64,000 nucleotides of DNA from Streptomyces sp. NBC_01142 (GCF_026341125.1 NZ_JAPEOR010000001.1:2046001-2110000); one strand, 5' to 3'. Positions 1-9,255 are shown, numbered from the stretch's first letter. The notes: generated by a model from the sequence alone, not told the origin. Translations and numbers: made by a program.

Positions 1-3000
1 CGCAGCGTGAGGATCTGGAAGGGCCGCAGCTTCAGCGCGAGCCCTTCCTCACCGGTCTCGGCATCCCGCAGGGGCCGCTCGAGCAGATCGGTGACCTGGG
101 CCCGTACGACGGGAAAGCCGACGCTCAGTACGGATTCGGCCCGGCCGCCGGCCGATTCGTAGAGCCGGACGATGACGTCTCCGCCGCGGTCGTCGGCCGG
201 CTTGACGGACTCGATGGTGATCGAGGGGTGCCGGACCTTCACCAGGGACGCGGCCGCCGGTGCGGCCGCGACCCGCAGGGGGAGGTTGAGCGCAAGGCCT
301 TCCTGCACGGCCTGAGTCGCAGTGCCGCCGGGCAGCAGGGCGTAGCCGAAGCGGTGGGTGCCCAGATCCGTCTGCGGATCGGGGCTGTGCGGGGCGCGCA
401 GCAGCGTCAGCCGTACGGTCGTGCCCAGCCCCTCGTCGTGCGGGGTGCGGGTCACGTCGTGTCCGTACGTCGAGTCATTGAGCACCGCGACTCCGTACCC
501 GGGCTCGGCGACCCGCAGCCAGCGGTGGGCGCAGATCTCGAAACGGGCCGCGTCCCAGCCGGTGTTGTCGTGCGTCGCCCGGTGCACATGCCCGAACTGG
601 ATCTCGGCGGTGGACCGTTCGGCGTGCACATCGAGGGGGAAGGCCGCCTTGAGGACCTTCTCCGGCTCCTGCCAGTCGACGTCGGTGACGACATCGACGC
701 GCGGGCAGCCCGAGGCGAGCCGGATCTCCTGGGTGATCCGGGAGCTGCCGAAGGTGCGGACGACGCGGACCGCCGTCCGCAGCGGGCCCTCCTCCACCAG
801 CTCGACCGACTCGGCGGCCGTCAGATCGGTGTGCTTGCGGCGGTAGTGCCGGTCGATGTCCCAGGCGTCCCACTGGTTGGGGTGGTCGGGGTGCAGCTGG
901 AGGAGGTTGCCGCGGCTGCCGGGGGCCAGGACCTCGCGGCCGGCCGACAGGTCGCGGACGGAGGCGAGGAGCCCGTCTCCGTCCACGACGACCCGCAGCA
1001 GCCCGTTGTCGAGTACGAAGCCGCCGTCGCGGTGTACGCCAGCGACCACCTCCGCCCCGGCCACCTCCGCCCCGGCCACCTCCGCCCCGGCCCCGGCCCC
1101 GGTCGCGGTCGCGGCCGCAGGTCCGATCGCGGCCGCAGGTCCGATCGGGGTGCAGCCCAGCGCCGGTACCTCCACCGCCACCGCCACGCGTCCCTCGCGC
1201 AGCGGCTGGGCGGCCGTCCCCGTGGGCAGGGCCGCGGCCGTCTCCGCGTCCAGTTCGACCACCTCGGTCCGGTCGTACGGCGAGGCGTTGAGCACCGCGG
1301 GGCGCGCGCCCGCCCCCAGCGCGGCCACCGCGCCCGCGATGACCGCCTCCAGCTCCTCCCGTACCGCCTCATAGGTGTCCGCGGCCTCCCGGTGCACCCA
1401 GGCGATCGACGAGCCGGGCAGGATGTCGTGGAACTGGTGCAGCAGCACCGTCTTCCAGATCCGGTCCAGCACGTCGTACGGAAAGGCGTACCCGGGCGCC
1501 CGCAGCATCGCCGTCGTCGCCCACAACTCCGCCTCCCGCAGCAGATGTTCACTGCGGCGGTTGCCCTGCTTGGTCTTGGCCTGCGTGGTGTACGTCGCCC
1601 GGTGCAGCTCCAGGTAGAGCTCGCCGGACCAGACGGGGGCCGCCGGGCCGTACTCCTCCTCGGCCGCCGCGAAGAAGGCCGCCGGGTTCTCGACCGTGAC
1701 CCGTGGCGAGCCCTCCAGATCCCGTAGCCTGCGCGCCTTCTCCATCATCTCCCGGGTCGGACCGCCGCCGCCGTCGCCCCAGCCGAAGGGGACCAGTGAG
1801 CGCGTTGCCCGCCCCTTGTCGGCGAAGTTCTTTTCCGCATGGGCCAACTCGGCGGCATGGAACTGTGCGTTGTACGTATCCACGGGCGGGAAGTGGGTGA
1901 AGACCCGCGTCCCGTCGATGCCCTCCCACCAGAAGGTGTGGTGCGGCATCCTGTTGGACTGGTTCCAGGACAGCTTCTGGCTCAGGAACCACTTCACCCC
2001 CGCCAGCTTCGCCAGCTGCGGGAAGGCCGCGGTGTAGCCGAAGGAGTCGGGCAGCCAGATCTCCGGTGTCTCCACCCCCAGTTCCTCGGTGAAGAACCGC
2101 TTGCCGTGCACGATCTGCCGGGCCAGCGCCTCACCGCCGGGCATGTTGGCGTCCGACTCCACCCACATCGAGCCGACCGGTGCCCAGTTCCCGTCCTCCA
2201 CCGCCTTCTTGATCCGTTCCCAGATGTGCGGCTGGTGCTCCTTCACCCACGCGTACTGCTGCGCCTGCGAGCAGGCGAAGACCAGCTCCGGGTAGTCGGC
2301 GGCGAGCGCCGTCACATTGGCGAAGGTCCGTGAGGCCTTGCGTACCGTCTCGCGCAGCGGCCACAGCCAGGCGGAGTCGATATGGGCGTGCCCGGCCGCC
2401 GAGATCCGGTGGGCGCTCGCCGACGCGGGACGGGCGAGCGCGTCGGCGAGTTCGGCGCGGGCCGCGGCCGCCGTGCCCGCCACCTCGTGCAGATCGAGCA
2501 CGTCGAGCATGTTCTCCAGGGCGCGCAGGATCTCGTGCCGCCGGGAGCGGTCGGCGGGCAGCTCGTGCATCAGCTCCGAGAGCACCTCGATGTCGAGGAC
2601 GAGATGCCAGACGTCCTCGTTCAGTACGGCGAGATCGGCGGACGCGAATCGGTAGATCGGGCGATGCCCTGCGGTCAGTACGTCTCCGAGGAGGGTGGGT
2701 GCGAAGTCATGGAGTACGGCCGGGTTCGCGGCGGCCTCCAGCAGCAGCCGGACCTCCTCCCCGCCGGCCGCGGGGGCCGAGACGGGGATGTGCCGGTTGC
2801 GCGGGTGAATGCCCTTGAGGGGGACGCCCGCCGCGTCGTACACCAGGCCCTCCGCCTGGAAGCCCGGGCCCTCGCCGGTGAATCCGGGGTCGATCACCGC
2901 CTCCACCCGCTGACCTGCCCACTCCTTCGGAACCGTGCCCTCGAGCCGGAACCAGCTGGTGGACCAGGGCGCCCCCCATTCGGTTCCGGTCGTGAACGGT

Positions 3001-3161
3001 TCGTAGGCGCCCCGCAGCGCCTCGGCAACGGGCACAGGTTCTCCCGGCACATGCCAGACGGCGAGGGAGAGCGGCGCCCGCGCCGCGTACTGCGCCGGGC
3101 GGACGAACTGGCGCAGCGCCCGCTCCAGGCGCCCTTCCACCAACGTGCGGTCGTCGTGCAT
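1..3161 (-). CDS. alpha-mannosidase, GH38 (partial, C-terminus beyond window)
   Basis: Glycoside hydrolase family 38 enzyme that cleaves alpha-mannosyl bonds, here of cytoplasmic type because no signal peptide is visible. The frame opens at an ATG at 3161 (MHDDRTLVEGRLERALRQF) and stays open to base 1, over 1,050 codons. The central part shows the GH38 pattern: HAHIDSAWLWP (metal-binding His/Asp), then WVESDANMPGGEAL and EIWLPDSFGY with the nucleophile Asp. The C-terminal beta-sandwich (FVLDNGLLRV...) follows. A low-complexity Gly-Ala-Glu-Val insertion, encoded by short in-frame DNA repeats at 1046-1146, sits at the start of that sandwich. The gene is divergent from the ATPase at 3295. Family assignment is firm; substrate (host glycan, fungal mannan or other) cannot be read from sequence. 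Confidence 0.93.
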   Translation of the reverse strand, partial: MHDDRTLVEGRLERALRQFVRPAQYAARAPLSLAVWHVPGEPVPVAEALRGAYEPFTTGTEWGAPWSTSWFRLEGTVPKEWAGQRVEAVIDPGFTGEGPGFQAEGLVYDAAGVPLKGIHPRNRHIPVSAPAAGGEEVRLLLEAAANPAVLHDFAPTLLGDVLTAGHRPIYRFASADLAVLNEDVWHLVLDIEVLSELMHELPADRSRRHEILRALENMLDVLDLHEVAGTAAAARAELADALARPASASAHRISAAGHAHIDSAWLWPLRETVRKASRTFANVTALAADYPELVFACSQAQQYAWVKEHQPHIWERIKKAVEDGNWAPVGSMWVESDANMPGGEALARQIVHGKRFFTEELGVETPEIWLPDSFGYTAAFPQLAKLAGVKWFLSQKLSWNQSNRMPHHTFWWEGIDGTRVFTHFPPVDTYNAQFHAAELAHAEKNFADKGRATRSLVPFGWGDGGGGPTREMMEKARRLRDLEGSPRVTVENPAAFFAAAEEEYGPAAPVWSGELYLELHRATYTTQAKTKQGNRRSEHLLREAELWATTAMLRAPGYAFPYDVLDRIWKTVLLHQFHDILPGSSIAWVHREAADTYEAVREELEAVIAGAVAALGAGARPAVLNASPYDRTEVVELDAETAAALPTGTAAQPLREGRVAVAVEVPALGCTPIGPAAAIGPAAATATGAGAGAEVAGAEVAGAEVVAGVHRDGGFVLDNGLLRVVVDGDGLLASVRDLSAGREVLAPGSRGNLLQLHPDHPNQWDAWDIDRHYRRKHTDLTAAESVELVEEGPLRTAVRVVRTFGSSRITQEIRLASGCPRVDVVTDVDWQEPEKVLKAAFPLDVHAERSTAEIQFGHVHRATHDNTGWDAARFEICAHRWLRVAEPGYGVAVLNDSTYGHDVTRTPHDEGLGTTVRLTLLRAPHSPDPQTDLGTHRFGYALLPGGTATQAVQEGLALNLPLRVAAAPAAASLVKVRHPSITIESVKPADDRGGDVIVRLYESAGGRAESVLSVGFPVVRAQVTDLLERPLRDAETGEEGLALKLRPFQILTL
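1046..1146 (+). repeat. in-frame tandem repeats inside the GH38 gene
   Basis: Three copies of a 15-bp unit (ccacctccgccccgg) at 1046-1090 are followed by two copies of an 18-bp unit (gcggccgcaggtccgatc) at 1111-1146. Both unit lengths are multiples of three, so the mannosidase frame is kept; they encode repeated AGAEV and GPAAAI blocks. This looks like replication-slippage expansion in a surface linker. Confidence 0.85.
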
Positions 3162-3294
3162 CGCGATTCCTCTCGCTGACTCTCGGTGGTTGACGATTGG
3201 ACATGAGTGGTGTTCCCCGCGTGGGGCATGCATCCCGTGAACGTGTTCGGCAGAACGGGTCGTTCCGAGAATCCGAAGGTGGGGTCGTTCCGAC

Positions 3295-3816
3295 GTGCGG
3301 GTGGGGATTATGACTGGGCGTCAGGGAGGGGCCGGGCCTGCCGCGAGCGGGCACGGCCGAATACCTGGGGCGGAGGGAGAACCGGAGGGCCGGCTGCGCC
3401 GCAGATTAGGCTGCGCGGATCTCACGGCAGTCTCGGAAGTGCGACGAGCGCTGCGGGACATGCTGCGGCACGGGGCGCACGGGGGGAACGCGGACATGGC
3501 GGACGTCGCGGAGCTGCTCGCGAGCGAGCTGGTGACCAATGCGCTGATCCACACCGACCACGGTGCGGTGGTCACAGCCACCGTCGCCGCCTCCACACTG
3601 CGCGTGGAGGTGCGGGATTTCGTGGCCGGACTGCCCGTGCCGCGCGTACCGGCCGCCGGCCTCGGTACGAACGGCCGGGGGCTGCTCCTCGTGGAGAGTC
3701 TCGCGGATGCCTGGGGCGTACGCGCCCAGGGCGTGGGCAAGGTGGTCTGGTTCGAGCTGCACGGACCGGAGAGGCGGCAGGGCGGCCGGGACCGGACGCA
3801 CGAAGGACCGGCCTGA
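3295..3816 (+). CDS. anti-sigma-like ATP-binding protein (HATPase_c_2, RsbW/SpoIIAB type)
   Basis: A stand-alone GHKL ATPase/kinase domain of the kind used in Streptomyces as anti-sigma factors or phospho-switch kinases. The N box is visible as ELLASELVTNALIHT and the G boxes as GLGTNGRGLLLVESLADAWGV, followed by the conserved KVVWFEL strand that closes the fold. The first about 50 residues are Gly/Arg/Glu-rich and probably disordered. A GTG at 3295 or an ATG at 3310 could start it; 3310 gives a more conventional length. No sigma factor or antagonist lies beside it, so its partner is unknown. Confidence 0.82.
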   Translation: MRVGIMTGRQGGAGPAASGHGRIPGAEGEPEGRLRRRLGCADLTAVSEVRRALRDMLRHGAHGGNADMADVAELLASELVTNALIHTDHGAVVTATVAASTLRVEVRDFVAGLPVPRVPAAGLGTNGRGLLLVESLADAWGVRAQGVGKVVWFELHGPERRQGGRDRTHEGPA

Positions 3817-3847
3817 CAGACGCAGACCGGCCCTTGGGTACGTGTGC

Positions 3848-4918
3848 TCACCCGAATTGCTGCTCGAGATCCTTGAGCTTGCGCTCCAGTGAGTCGAGAC
3901 GCGGCAGCGCCTGGGTGTCGTCCTCCGCGGTGAGGTCCACCGTGCGCGGCTCAGTGCCATGGCTTTCCTTCACGGCCTGAAGGGAGGGCCGGGAGCGAAG
4001 AGGCAGTTGTCCCGGATCTGTTATGGCAGGCTCCGCAGCGGATCCGACAGCCCCGACGGCCTGTGGCGAGCCCCCTGCGGAATTGAGAGTGGGAAGCTCC
4101 GCCCGACGGGTCCCATGACCGCGGCCCCAGGCCCGGTGCTGCCGGTTGAGTGCCCTTATCTGCGCCCGCTCCAGCTTCACCCGGTCCCGCCTGCGGAGGC
4201 GGTTCCGCTCCTTCTCGCGCCGGTCCTCGCGGACCTCGTCGACCGCCTCGTCCAGGGTGCGTACGCCCTCGAGCAGCATCAGCGACCAGGCGCCGAAGGT
4301 CTCCCGGGGAGCCCGCAGCCACCGTACGATCCGGATCTGCGGCAGCGGGCGGGGTACCAGTCCCTGCTCGCGCAGCGCCGCCCTGCGGGTCTGCTTCAGC
4401 GCCCGGTCGAACAGGACCGCGGCCGAGAGGGACATGCCGGCGAAGAACTGCGGGGCGCCCGCGTGGTCCAGCCCCCGCGGCGCATGGACCCAGTTGAACC
4501 AGGCGGCGGCGCCCGCGAAGGTCCACACCAGCAGCCGCGAGCCGAGGGCCGCGTCACCGTGGCTGGCCTCGCGCACCGCGAGCACCGAGCAGAACATGGC
4601 CGCGCCGTCGAGGCCGAAGGGGACCAGATACTCCCAGCCCCCGCTGAGATTGAGATTCTGCCGGCCGAAGCCGACGAGGCCGTGGAAGGAGAGCGCGGCG
4701 GCAACGGCGGCACAGCAGAAGAGGAGCAGGTAGGAGGCGGTGCCGTAGACCGCTTCCTTGCGCCTGCGGCGCTCCTCGCTGCGTTCCCAGGAGTCCTCTT
4801 TCGCGGCCTTGTCACCGGCGCGCTTGCCGCGGGCGAGCACCGCCACCGCCGTCACGGCCCCCACGAGCAGCACGCCACCCGGAAGCAGCCAGTCGAGCGA
4901 TATCTCGGTCAGTCTCAT
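3848..4918 (-). CDS. DUF2637 membrane protein (Spd-like)
   Basis: 356-residue protein with an N-terminal membrane helix (WLLPGGVLLVGAVTAVAVLA), a charged Lys/Arg/Glu linker, then three more hydrophobic helices (about residues 65-170) matching the DUF2637 family common in actinobacterial chromosomes and in plasmid spread (Spd) loci. A basic, helical C-terminal half (DEAVDEVREDRREKERNRLR) and a short terminal coiled coil (LDSLERKLKDLEQQFG) face the cytoplasm. The start is set at the ATG at 4918, preceded by an AAGGGA site; a longer frame to 5002 lacks a good ribosome site. No other transfer genes are nearby, so this is likely a chromosomal paralogue. Function not known. Confidence 0.75.
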   Translation of the reverse strand: MRLTEISLDWLLPGGVLLVGAVTAVAVLARGKRAGDKAAKEDSWERSEERRRRKEAVYGTASYLLLFCCAAVAAALSFHGLVGFGRQNLNLSGGWEYLVPFGLDGAAMFCSVLAVREASHGDAALGSRLLVWTFAGAAAWFNWVHAPRGLDHAGAPQFFAGMSLSAAVLFDRALKQTRRAALREQGLVPRPLPQIRIVRWLRAPRETFGAWSLMLLEGVRTLDEAVDEVREDRREKERNRLRRRDRVKLERAQIRALNRQHRAWGRGHGTRRAELPTLNSAGGSPQAVGAVGSAAEPAITDPGQLPLRSRPSLQAVKESHGTEPRTVDLTAEDDTQALPRLDSLERKLKDLEQQFG

Positions 4919-5138
4919 GTGCGGTGTCCCTTGCATCGCGTGAGGGCGTTTCGGCCGCCATAGTGACCGAAGTCCCAGTAACCCCAAGGGGTTTCGGTGC
5001 AAGAGAACGCCAACGGGGAGTCATGGCATACGGATAGGTGCGATCTGGTCGAACCACCGTGCGGGTGAAGGGAGTTGAGTTCGATTTATGCCACCCGGAC
5101 GGGTGGCGTGACATCGGGCCGTCGAGCGACCGGATGTG

Positions 5139-5984
5139 TCAGGCGGCCGGCTGCAGCCTGCCGACGCGGTCGGCGTCGCACGTGCGCGGGCAGGTGACGC
5201 AGGTGTCGTCGGGCCGCAGGGTGTAGAAGAGGCAGCAGCTCGCCCGGTCGCGGGTCGGCAGCTGCTCGCCGTCCGGCCCGGTCAGCTCGCGGAAGCCGGC
5301 GGTGCCGACGTACGGCTTCGTGGCGCCGGGCAGCAGCTGCTCCAGCTCCCTCACGGCCCGCTCTTCCTCGCCGAGCAGATGTGCGATGTACCACAGGCCC
5401 TCGACGATCTCGTCGGTCGCCATGCCCCACAGGGCGCGCTTGCCGCGCCGCATCCGCGGCCCGAATCCTTCCAGGACGGGCCCGATGTGCTCGGCGACGG
5501 CCGAGCGCACCTCGGCGCGCAGCGCCTCCTCGTCCGGTACGACACGGGCACCGGGCAGCTGTGCCGCGGGATCGCCGGGCAGGCAGGCGAACTCCCTCAC
5601 CCGAGCCGTCATGTGCCCCAGCGCGCGCTGGAAGGCGACACCCTCGACGGGCACCCGCGGCACACGGCGGTGCAGAAACCAGGGAACGGTGATCAGCAGG
5701 CAGGCCGGCCAGGCGTAGCGGTGCAGGCCGAAGCTCGCGATCACATCGGGGCGGGCCTGCTGTCCGTAGTCCCGGAGAACCTGGGCGTTGTCCCAGGCGA
5801 GAAAGGCATCGAGGGCGGAACCGCCGGCCGCGAGATCGCCCGCACCCACCCAGCCCCCGCCGGCCGGGGCCTGCTCGCCGTCCGCCAGCTCCCGTACGCG
5901 CAGCCCGGGGAAGACCTCGGCCAGGCGCGCGTACGCATCCGTGACGGGCGAGGTGAGACCGGGCAGCACGGCGGGAACGGTCAT
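5139..5984 (-). CDS. ferric iron reductase, FhuF-type (2Fe-2S)
   Basis: Cytosolic protein expected to reduce ferric siderophores and release Fe(II). The diagnostic C-terminal cluster motif of FhuF proteins, Cys-Cys-x10-Cys-x2-Cys, is present in CCLFYTLRPDDTCVTC about 13-28 residues before the end. The 281-residue length fits the family. The ATG at 5984 lies 30 bp from an iron box (6014-6032), so expression should rise when iron is scarce. No siderophore permease is adjacent; the reductase is probably shared among uptake systems encoded elsewhere, including the ferric importer at 34-38 kb. Confidence 0.85.
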   Translation of the reverse strand: MTVPAVLPGLTSPVTDAYARLAEVFPGLRVRELADGEQAPAGGGWVGAGDLAAGGSALDAFLAWDNAQVLRDYGQQARPDVIASFGLHRYAWPACLLITVPWFLHRRVPRVPVEGVAFQRALGHMTARVREFACLPGDPAAQLPGARVVPDEEALRAEVRSAVAEHIGPVLEGFGPRMRRGKRALWGMATDEIVEGLWYIAHLLGEEERAVRELEQLLPGATKPYVGTAGFRELTGPDGEQLPTRDRASCCLFYTLRPDDTCVTCPRTCDADRVGRLQPAA

Positions 5985-6013
5985 GTGGAGGGACCACCGA
6001 ATCGCGATCGTTG

Positions 6014-6032
6014 GCAGGTTAGCCTTACCTTA
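6014..6032 (-). promoter_or_regulatory. iron box (DmdR1/IdeR-type operator) upstream of the FhuF gene
   Basis: On the minus strand the 19-mer TAAGGTAAGGCTAACCTGC agrees at 15 of 19 positions with the actinobacterial iron box TTAGGTTAGGCTAACCTAA. It sits 30 bp before the reductase start, where it would cover the promoter and allow Fe(II)-dependent repression. Confidence 0.8.
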
Positions 6033-6135
6033 CCCGACGCAATCGATGTTTGAACTGTGACCCCGTCCGCTTATCGTGCACAGGGAGCCCCGCGTACGCG
6101 AGCCGGGCCCGCCAGGCAGCCGGAGGAGGACTCGA

Positions 6136-6918
6136 GTGGAGCAGGCCCGAGCGCGCGACGCCGCGACGCCGCATCCGTACGTGTCCGCGCCTGTCCCCGA
6201 ACAGGCGGCACCGTCCGCTCGGCCGCGCATACCGGAACAGGCCCGTGGTGAGCACACCCACAGCGAACCGCCCGCGCCCGGCGCCGCCCCCCGCACGGTC
6301 CAGCGTCACTCCGTCCGCGGCCAGATCCTCCAAGCCCTGCGGGTCGCCCTCGTCGACGGCGAGCTGATTCCCGGCGAGGTCTACTCCGCCCCCGTGCTCG
6401 GCGAGCGCTTCGGCGTCTCGGCGACACCCGTACGCGAGGCGATGCAGCAGCTGGCGATCGAGGGCGCGGTCGAGGTCGTCCCGAACCGCGGCTTCCGCGT
6501 CGTCGAACGCACGCCCCGCGAGCTCGCCGAACTGGCGGAGGTCCGCGCCCTGATCGAGATCCCGGTCATGCTGCGCCTGGCCCGCGCGGTCCCCGCCGCC
6601 CGCTGGGCGGCGCTGCGCCCCCTGGCGGAGGCGACCGCCGCGGCGGCAGCGGTCGGCGACCGCGCTCACTACCTCGAGACGGACCGCGCCTTCCACCGCG
6701 CGGTTCTGGCTCTCGCCGGCAACCAGCAACTGCTGATGATCGCGGACGACCTGCACCGCCGCTCCCAGTGGCCCCTGACGAGCGCCCCGGCCACCCGCAG
6801 GGCCGACCTGGTGGCGGACGCCGCGGAACACATGGCGCTGCTGGAGGCACTGACCGCCCAGGACCTGCCGGTGGTGCAGTCGCTGGTGCGGGAGCACTTC
6901 ACGGGCGCGGAGGCCTGA
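6136..6918 (+). CDS. GntR-family regulator with FCD ligand domain
   Basis: Winged-helix repressor/activator. After an unstructured Pro/Ala-rich stretch the GntR wing-helix is seen at SVRGQILQALRVALVDGEL through FGVSATPVREAMQQLAIEG and VVPNRGFRVV, followed by an all-helical FCD domain (ELAELAEVRALIEIPVMLRL, DRAFHRAVLALAGNQ, DAAEHMALLEAL...REHF) whose His/Asp residues usually hold a metal and a carboxylic-acid ligand. The GTG at 6136 is chosen because GGAGGA lies 9 bp before it; the frame extends to 6076 without a ribosome site. It is divergent from the FhuF gene. Ligand and targets are not evident. Confidence 0.83.
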   Translation: MEQARARDAATPHPYVSAPVPEQAAPSARPRIPEQARGEHTHSEPPAPGAAPRTVQRHSVRGQILQALRVALVDGELIPGEVYSAPVLGERFGVSATPVREAMQQLAIEGAVEVVPNRGFRVVERTPRELAELAEVRALIEIPVMLRLARAVPAARWAALRPLAEATAAAAAVGDRAHYLETDRAFHRAVLALAGNQQLLMIADDLHRRSQWPLTSAPATRRADLVADAAEHMALLEALTAQDLPVVQSLVREHFTGAEA

Positions 6919-7156
6919 CGGTCGAGGCAGTGGTACGCCACGCACGGCCGTGACGTCGCCCGGGCCGACCGGTGTGCGAGCGCCTCACCCCCGGGGGCGC
7001 CTCGCGGCGATCCGGGCTGCGGCCACCCAGCGGAAGGGCGGCACCCACCCGAAGGGCAGTACCCGCCCGAGGCCGGTCCCGGCCGACGATGTACAGGCCC
7101 TTGAGCAACACGACGTACGCGCCCTCGAGTAGCTCGGCGCATTCGGCCGCGGTTGG

Positions 7157-7648
7157 GAACTCGTGGGTGCCGCCGCCGGAGTCGGTGCGGATCAGGGTCT
7201 GCCGTCCGCGCCGGTGCCGCTTCGGCAACTGGGCCGAGGCCAGGCGGGCGGTTTCGATGTGGTCGGCGGCGGTGTTGCTGCCCGCGTTCCCGGGCGGCAG
7301 CAGGCCCGTGACCGGTTCTTCAGAACCCTTGCAGCCGTGGTCGACGAACGCCGGCAGCGGGTGATGCCCGAAGGTCTCCTCCAGGTGGCGGCCGCGTCCT
7401 GCTTCTCGGAGTGCGCCAGGACCAGCACCCCGTCGATGTAGACGAGCACCTCGCCGCTCGCATCCGGGGCTGCCTCGCCGGCCAAGCGCCAGACGTGTTC
7501 GCGGACTTCGGCCCGAGCCCGCCGGATCGCCGCGAGCGCGTGTGGCCCGGCGACGGCGAGGGTGAGCGATGAACCGTTCGTCGTCCAGGAACGCATCGAT
7601 CCTGGCCAGCTCTGTGGGCAGCTGTCGCGCCTGCTCCGGCAGCACCAC
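7157..7648 (-). pseudogene. broken transposase remnants (IS1380-like, joined to a second transposase fragment)
   Basis: On the minus strand two reading frames together give the middle of an IS1380-type DDE transposase: ALAAIRRARAEVREHVWRLA and VLVYIDGVLVLAHSEKQDAA in one frame, then FGHHPLPAFVDHG, GLLPPGNAGSNTAADHIETA and LIRTDSGGGTHEF in another, with a frameshift near 7380. Homology stops abruptly at 7157. At 7562-7648 a different fragment (RQLPTELARIDAFLDDERFI) resembles the N-terminus of another transposase family. Neither element has an intact gene or recognisable ends, so both are decayed. Confidence 0.72.
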
Positions 7649-7804
7649 TCACCACATGTCCGGCACTCCCGCGACACGCAAAATCGCCACCACCCCCGGC
7701 TGCCGATGACCCGCGTGACTGTCCCGGCTCATTGGACGGCCCATCGGTCGATCGGGGTGACCCCGACCGCCTTCGTGCGGGCCGAACGCGTGAGTAGCAC
7801 GAAA

Positions 7805-7835
7805 AATCCCCGCCAGGGGTTACCTGGCGGGGATT
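7805..7835. terminator. strong hairpin, probable terminator
   Basis: Perfect 13-bp arms AATCCCCGCCAGG / CCTGGCGGGGATT separated by 5 nt. It lies between the transposase remnants and the end of the immunity-like gene and could act in both directions. Confidence 0.75.
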
Positions 7836-7871
7836 CGACATAGACGGGTCGGGTTTGTCCGGGGGAAACGC

Positions 7872-7908
7872 CGGCCGCGGGCACCCCTGGGAGGGGCGCC
7901 CGCGGCCG
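7872..7908. terminator. GC-rich hairpin downstream of the immunity-like gene
   Basis: Arms CGGCCGCGGGCACCCC and GGGGCGCCCGCGGCCG pair almost completely across a short loop, 24 bp after the stop of the 437-residue gene read from the right. Likely its transcription terminator. Apart from this and the 7805 hairpin I see nothing in 7649-7931. Confidence 0.65.
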
Positions 7909-7931
7909 TCGGTATCGCGACCGAACGGTAG

Positions 7932-9245
7932 TCAGGCGCGACGAATCAGGTCTTCAGCCTGAAAGACGTGGTACTCGCCGTAGCCGAATCGTGCACCGAT
8001 GGTCTCGTACCGCGTGTACTGCTCCCCGGTCAACGGTACGGACAGCACCATCAACACTCGCAGGAACAGCCGGAATCCGAGGTCAGGGTCGACCCGAGTG
8101 ATGACCTGTTCCAGGGAGGCAAGAACCGTCGTGGCGGGAATTGGATGCCAGTCGGGACTGACCACCTTGTCCGCGCACAACCTCACCACCTCCCGGAGCT
8201 CGCGCAGAACCTCCTCCGTCATGTCGGTCCGGGGCGTTGGGACAACGGGGGTATACGACGGGGCAACTTCACGCAGGCGTCCCTCACATACCTCCGCGAT
8301 CTGTCGCAGCCAGTCCCTACCGTCGATGGCGAACTGGTCGATGTTGAAGCCCCGGCCCGTCGCTGCCAGCCACAAGGTGGTGACCGTCTCGGTGGACAGA
8401 TCGGACTCCAACAGTCTCAGCGTGTCCTCCAGCAGGATGGCCGCCTCGGACCCGGGGGTCCGCTCAGGGCCGTCGCCAGCGGCGGCGTTCCGCACGGTTT
8501 CCCGTGCGCCTCGGGTGTCCCACCCCGCTACGAACAGTGCGGTGAGCCCTGAGAGGCCGAAGTCCCACATGGCCTCACGCCGGGTCGTGTCGACTGGCGG
8601 CCAGATCACGCTCAAGCCGTCGTGCACTACCGCAGCCGGCCAGCCGAAGCGCTCACCCAGCCCGAGGAGTCTGTCGTACCTCTCCTTCTCGATCCGGATG
8701 GAGTAGACCTTCAACGCTCGGAGGAAGAGGCGGAAGCCGAGATCGGCGTCGGCCCGCGTGACGACTTGTTCCAAGCAGTCGACGAGATCCGACGGTGCGT
8801 CGGCACGGTCCAGTGCCGGGGCGAGGTTCCCGATCTCCGCTGCAACCGCCCGGCGCAGTTCCTCGTCCCGTACCGGCTGCACCGGGGGCGGCACATAGGA
8901 TCTCTTGTCGCGCCGAAGCCGGTCGGTGGACAGCTCCGAGATCTTCTCCAGCCAGACACGGCTGCTCATGCCGTGGTCGGCCGGGTTGAAGCACTGGCCG
9001 ACGGCAGCCATCCACACCGTGTGCAGAATCGCGTCGGGGAGCGAGGACGCCAGCAGGCGGCGGGCGTCCTCCCCCAGCTCCACGGCTTCCTCACCGTCGG
9101 ACTCATCCGCCAGCTGTGCCACGGCATCGAGGGCACCCGTCCGATCGGAACGGCGGCCCAGGGAGCACATTCTCTCCGTCAAGCCGGTGAACCCGAAGTC
9201 TTCGGAGTGGCCGAGTTCGACGTACACGGAGCGCTTCTTTGTCAC
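7932..9245 (-). CDS. unrecognised protein with internal duplication; candidate immunity protein
   Basis: 437-residue soluble protein built from two copies of one unit of about 190 residues. Copy 1 contains WLEKISELSTDRLR, CLEQVVTRADADLGFRLFLR and RYDRLLGLGERFGW; copy 2 contains WLRQIAEVCEGRLR, SLEQVITRVDPDLGFRLFLR and RYETIGARFGY in the same order. No signal peptide or membrane helix. The GTG start at 9245 is 10 bp after the stop of a toxin-like domain and its GGGGA ribosome site overlaps that stop, the usual toxin-then-immunity order of polymorphic toxin loci. I infer that it neutralises the upstream domain; I do not recognise the family. A tandem-duplicated immunity protein might bind two toxins or have arisen by unequal exchange. 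Confidence 0.6.
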   Translation of the reverse strand: MTKKRSVYVELGHSEDFGFTGLTERMCSLGRRSDRTGALDAVAQLADESDGEEAVELGEDARRLLASSLPDAILHTVWMAAVGQCFNPADHGMSSRVWLEKISELSTDRLRRDKRSYVPPPVQPVRDEELRRAVAAEIGNLAPALDRADAPSDLVDCLEQVVTRADADLGFRLFLRALKVYSIRIEKERYDRLLGLGERFGWPAAVVHDGLSVIWPPVDTTRREAMWDFGLSGLTALFVAGWDTRGARETVRNAAAGDGPERTPGSEAAILLEDTLRLLESDLSTETVTTLWLAATGRGFNIDQFAIDGRDWLRQIAEVCEGRLREVAPSYTPVVPTPRTDMTEEVLRELREVVRLCADKVVSPDWHPIPATTVLASLEQVITRVDPDLGFRLFLRVLMVLSVPLTGEQYTRYETIGARFGYGEYHVFQAEDLIRRA

Positions 9246-9255
9246 GGATCATCCC

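Noticed and set aside
1046..1146. Possible CRISPR-like array
   Set aside because: Units are 15-18 bp, adjacent without spacers and in frame inside a gene; no cas genes anywhere in the window.
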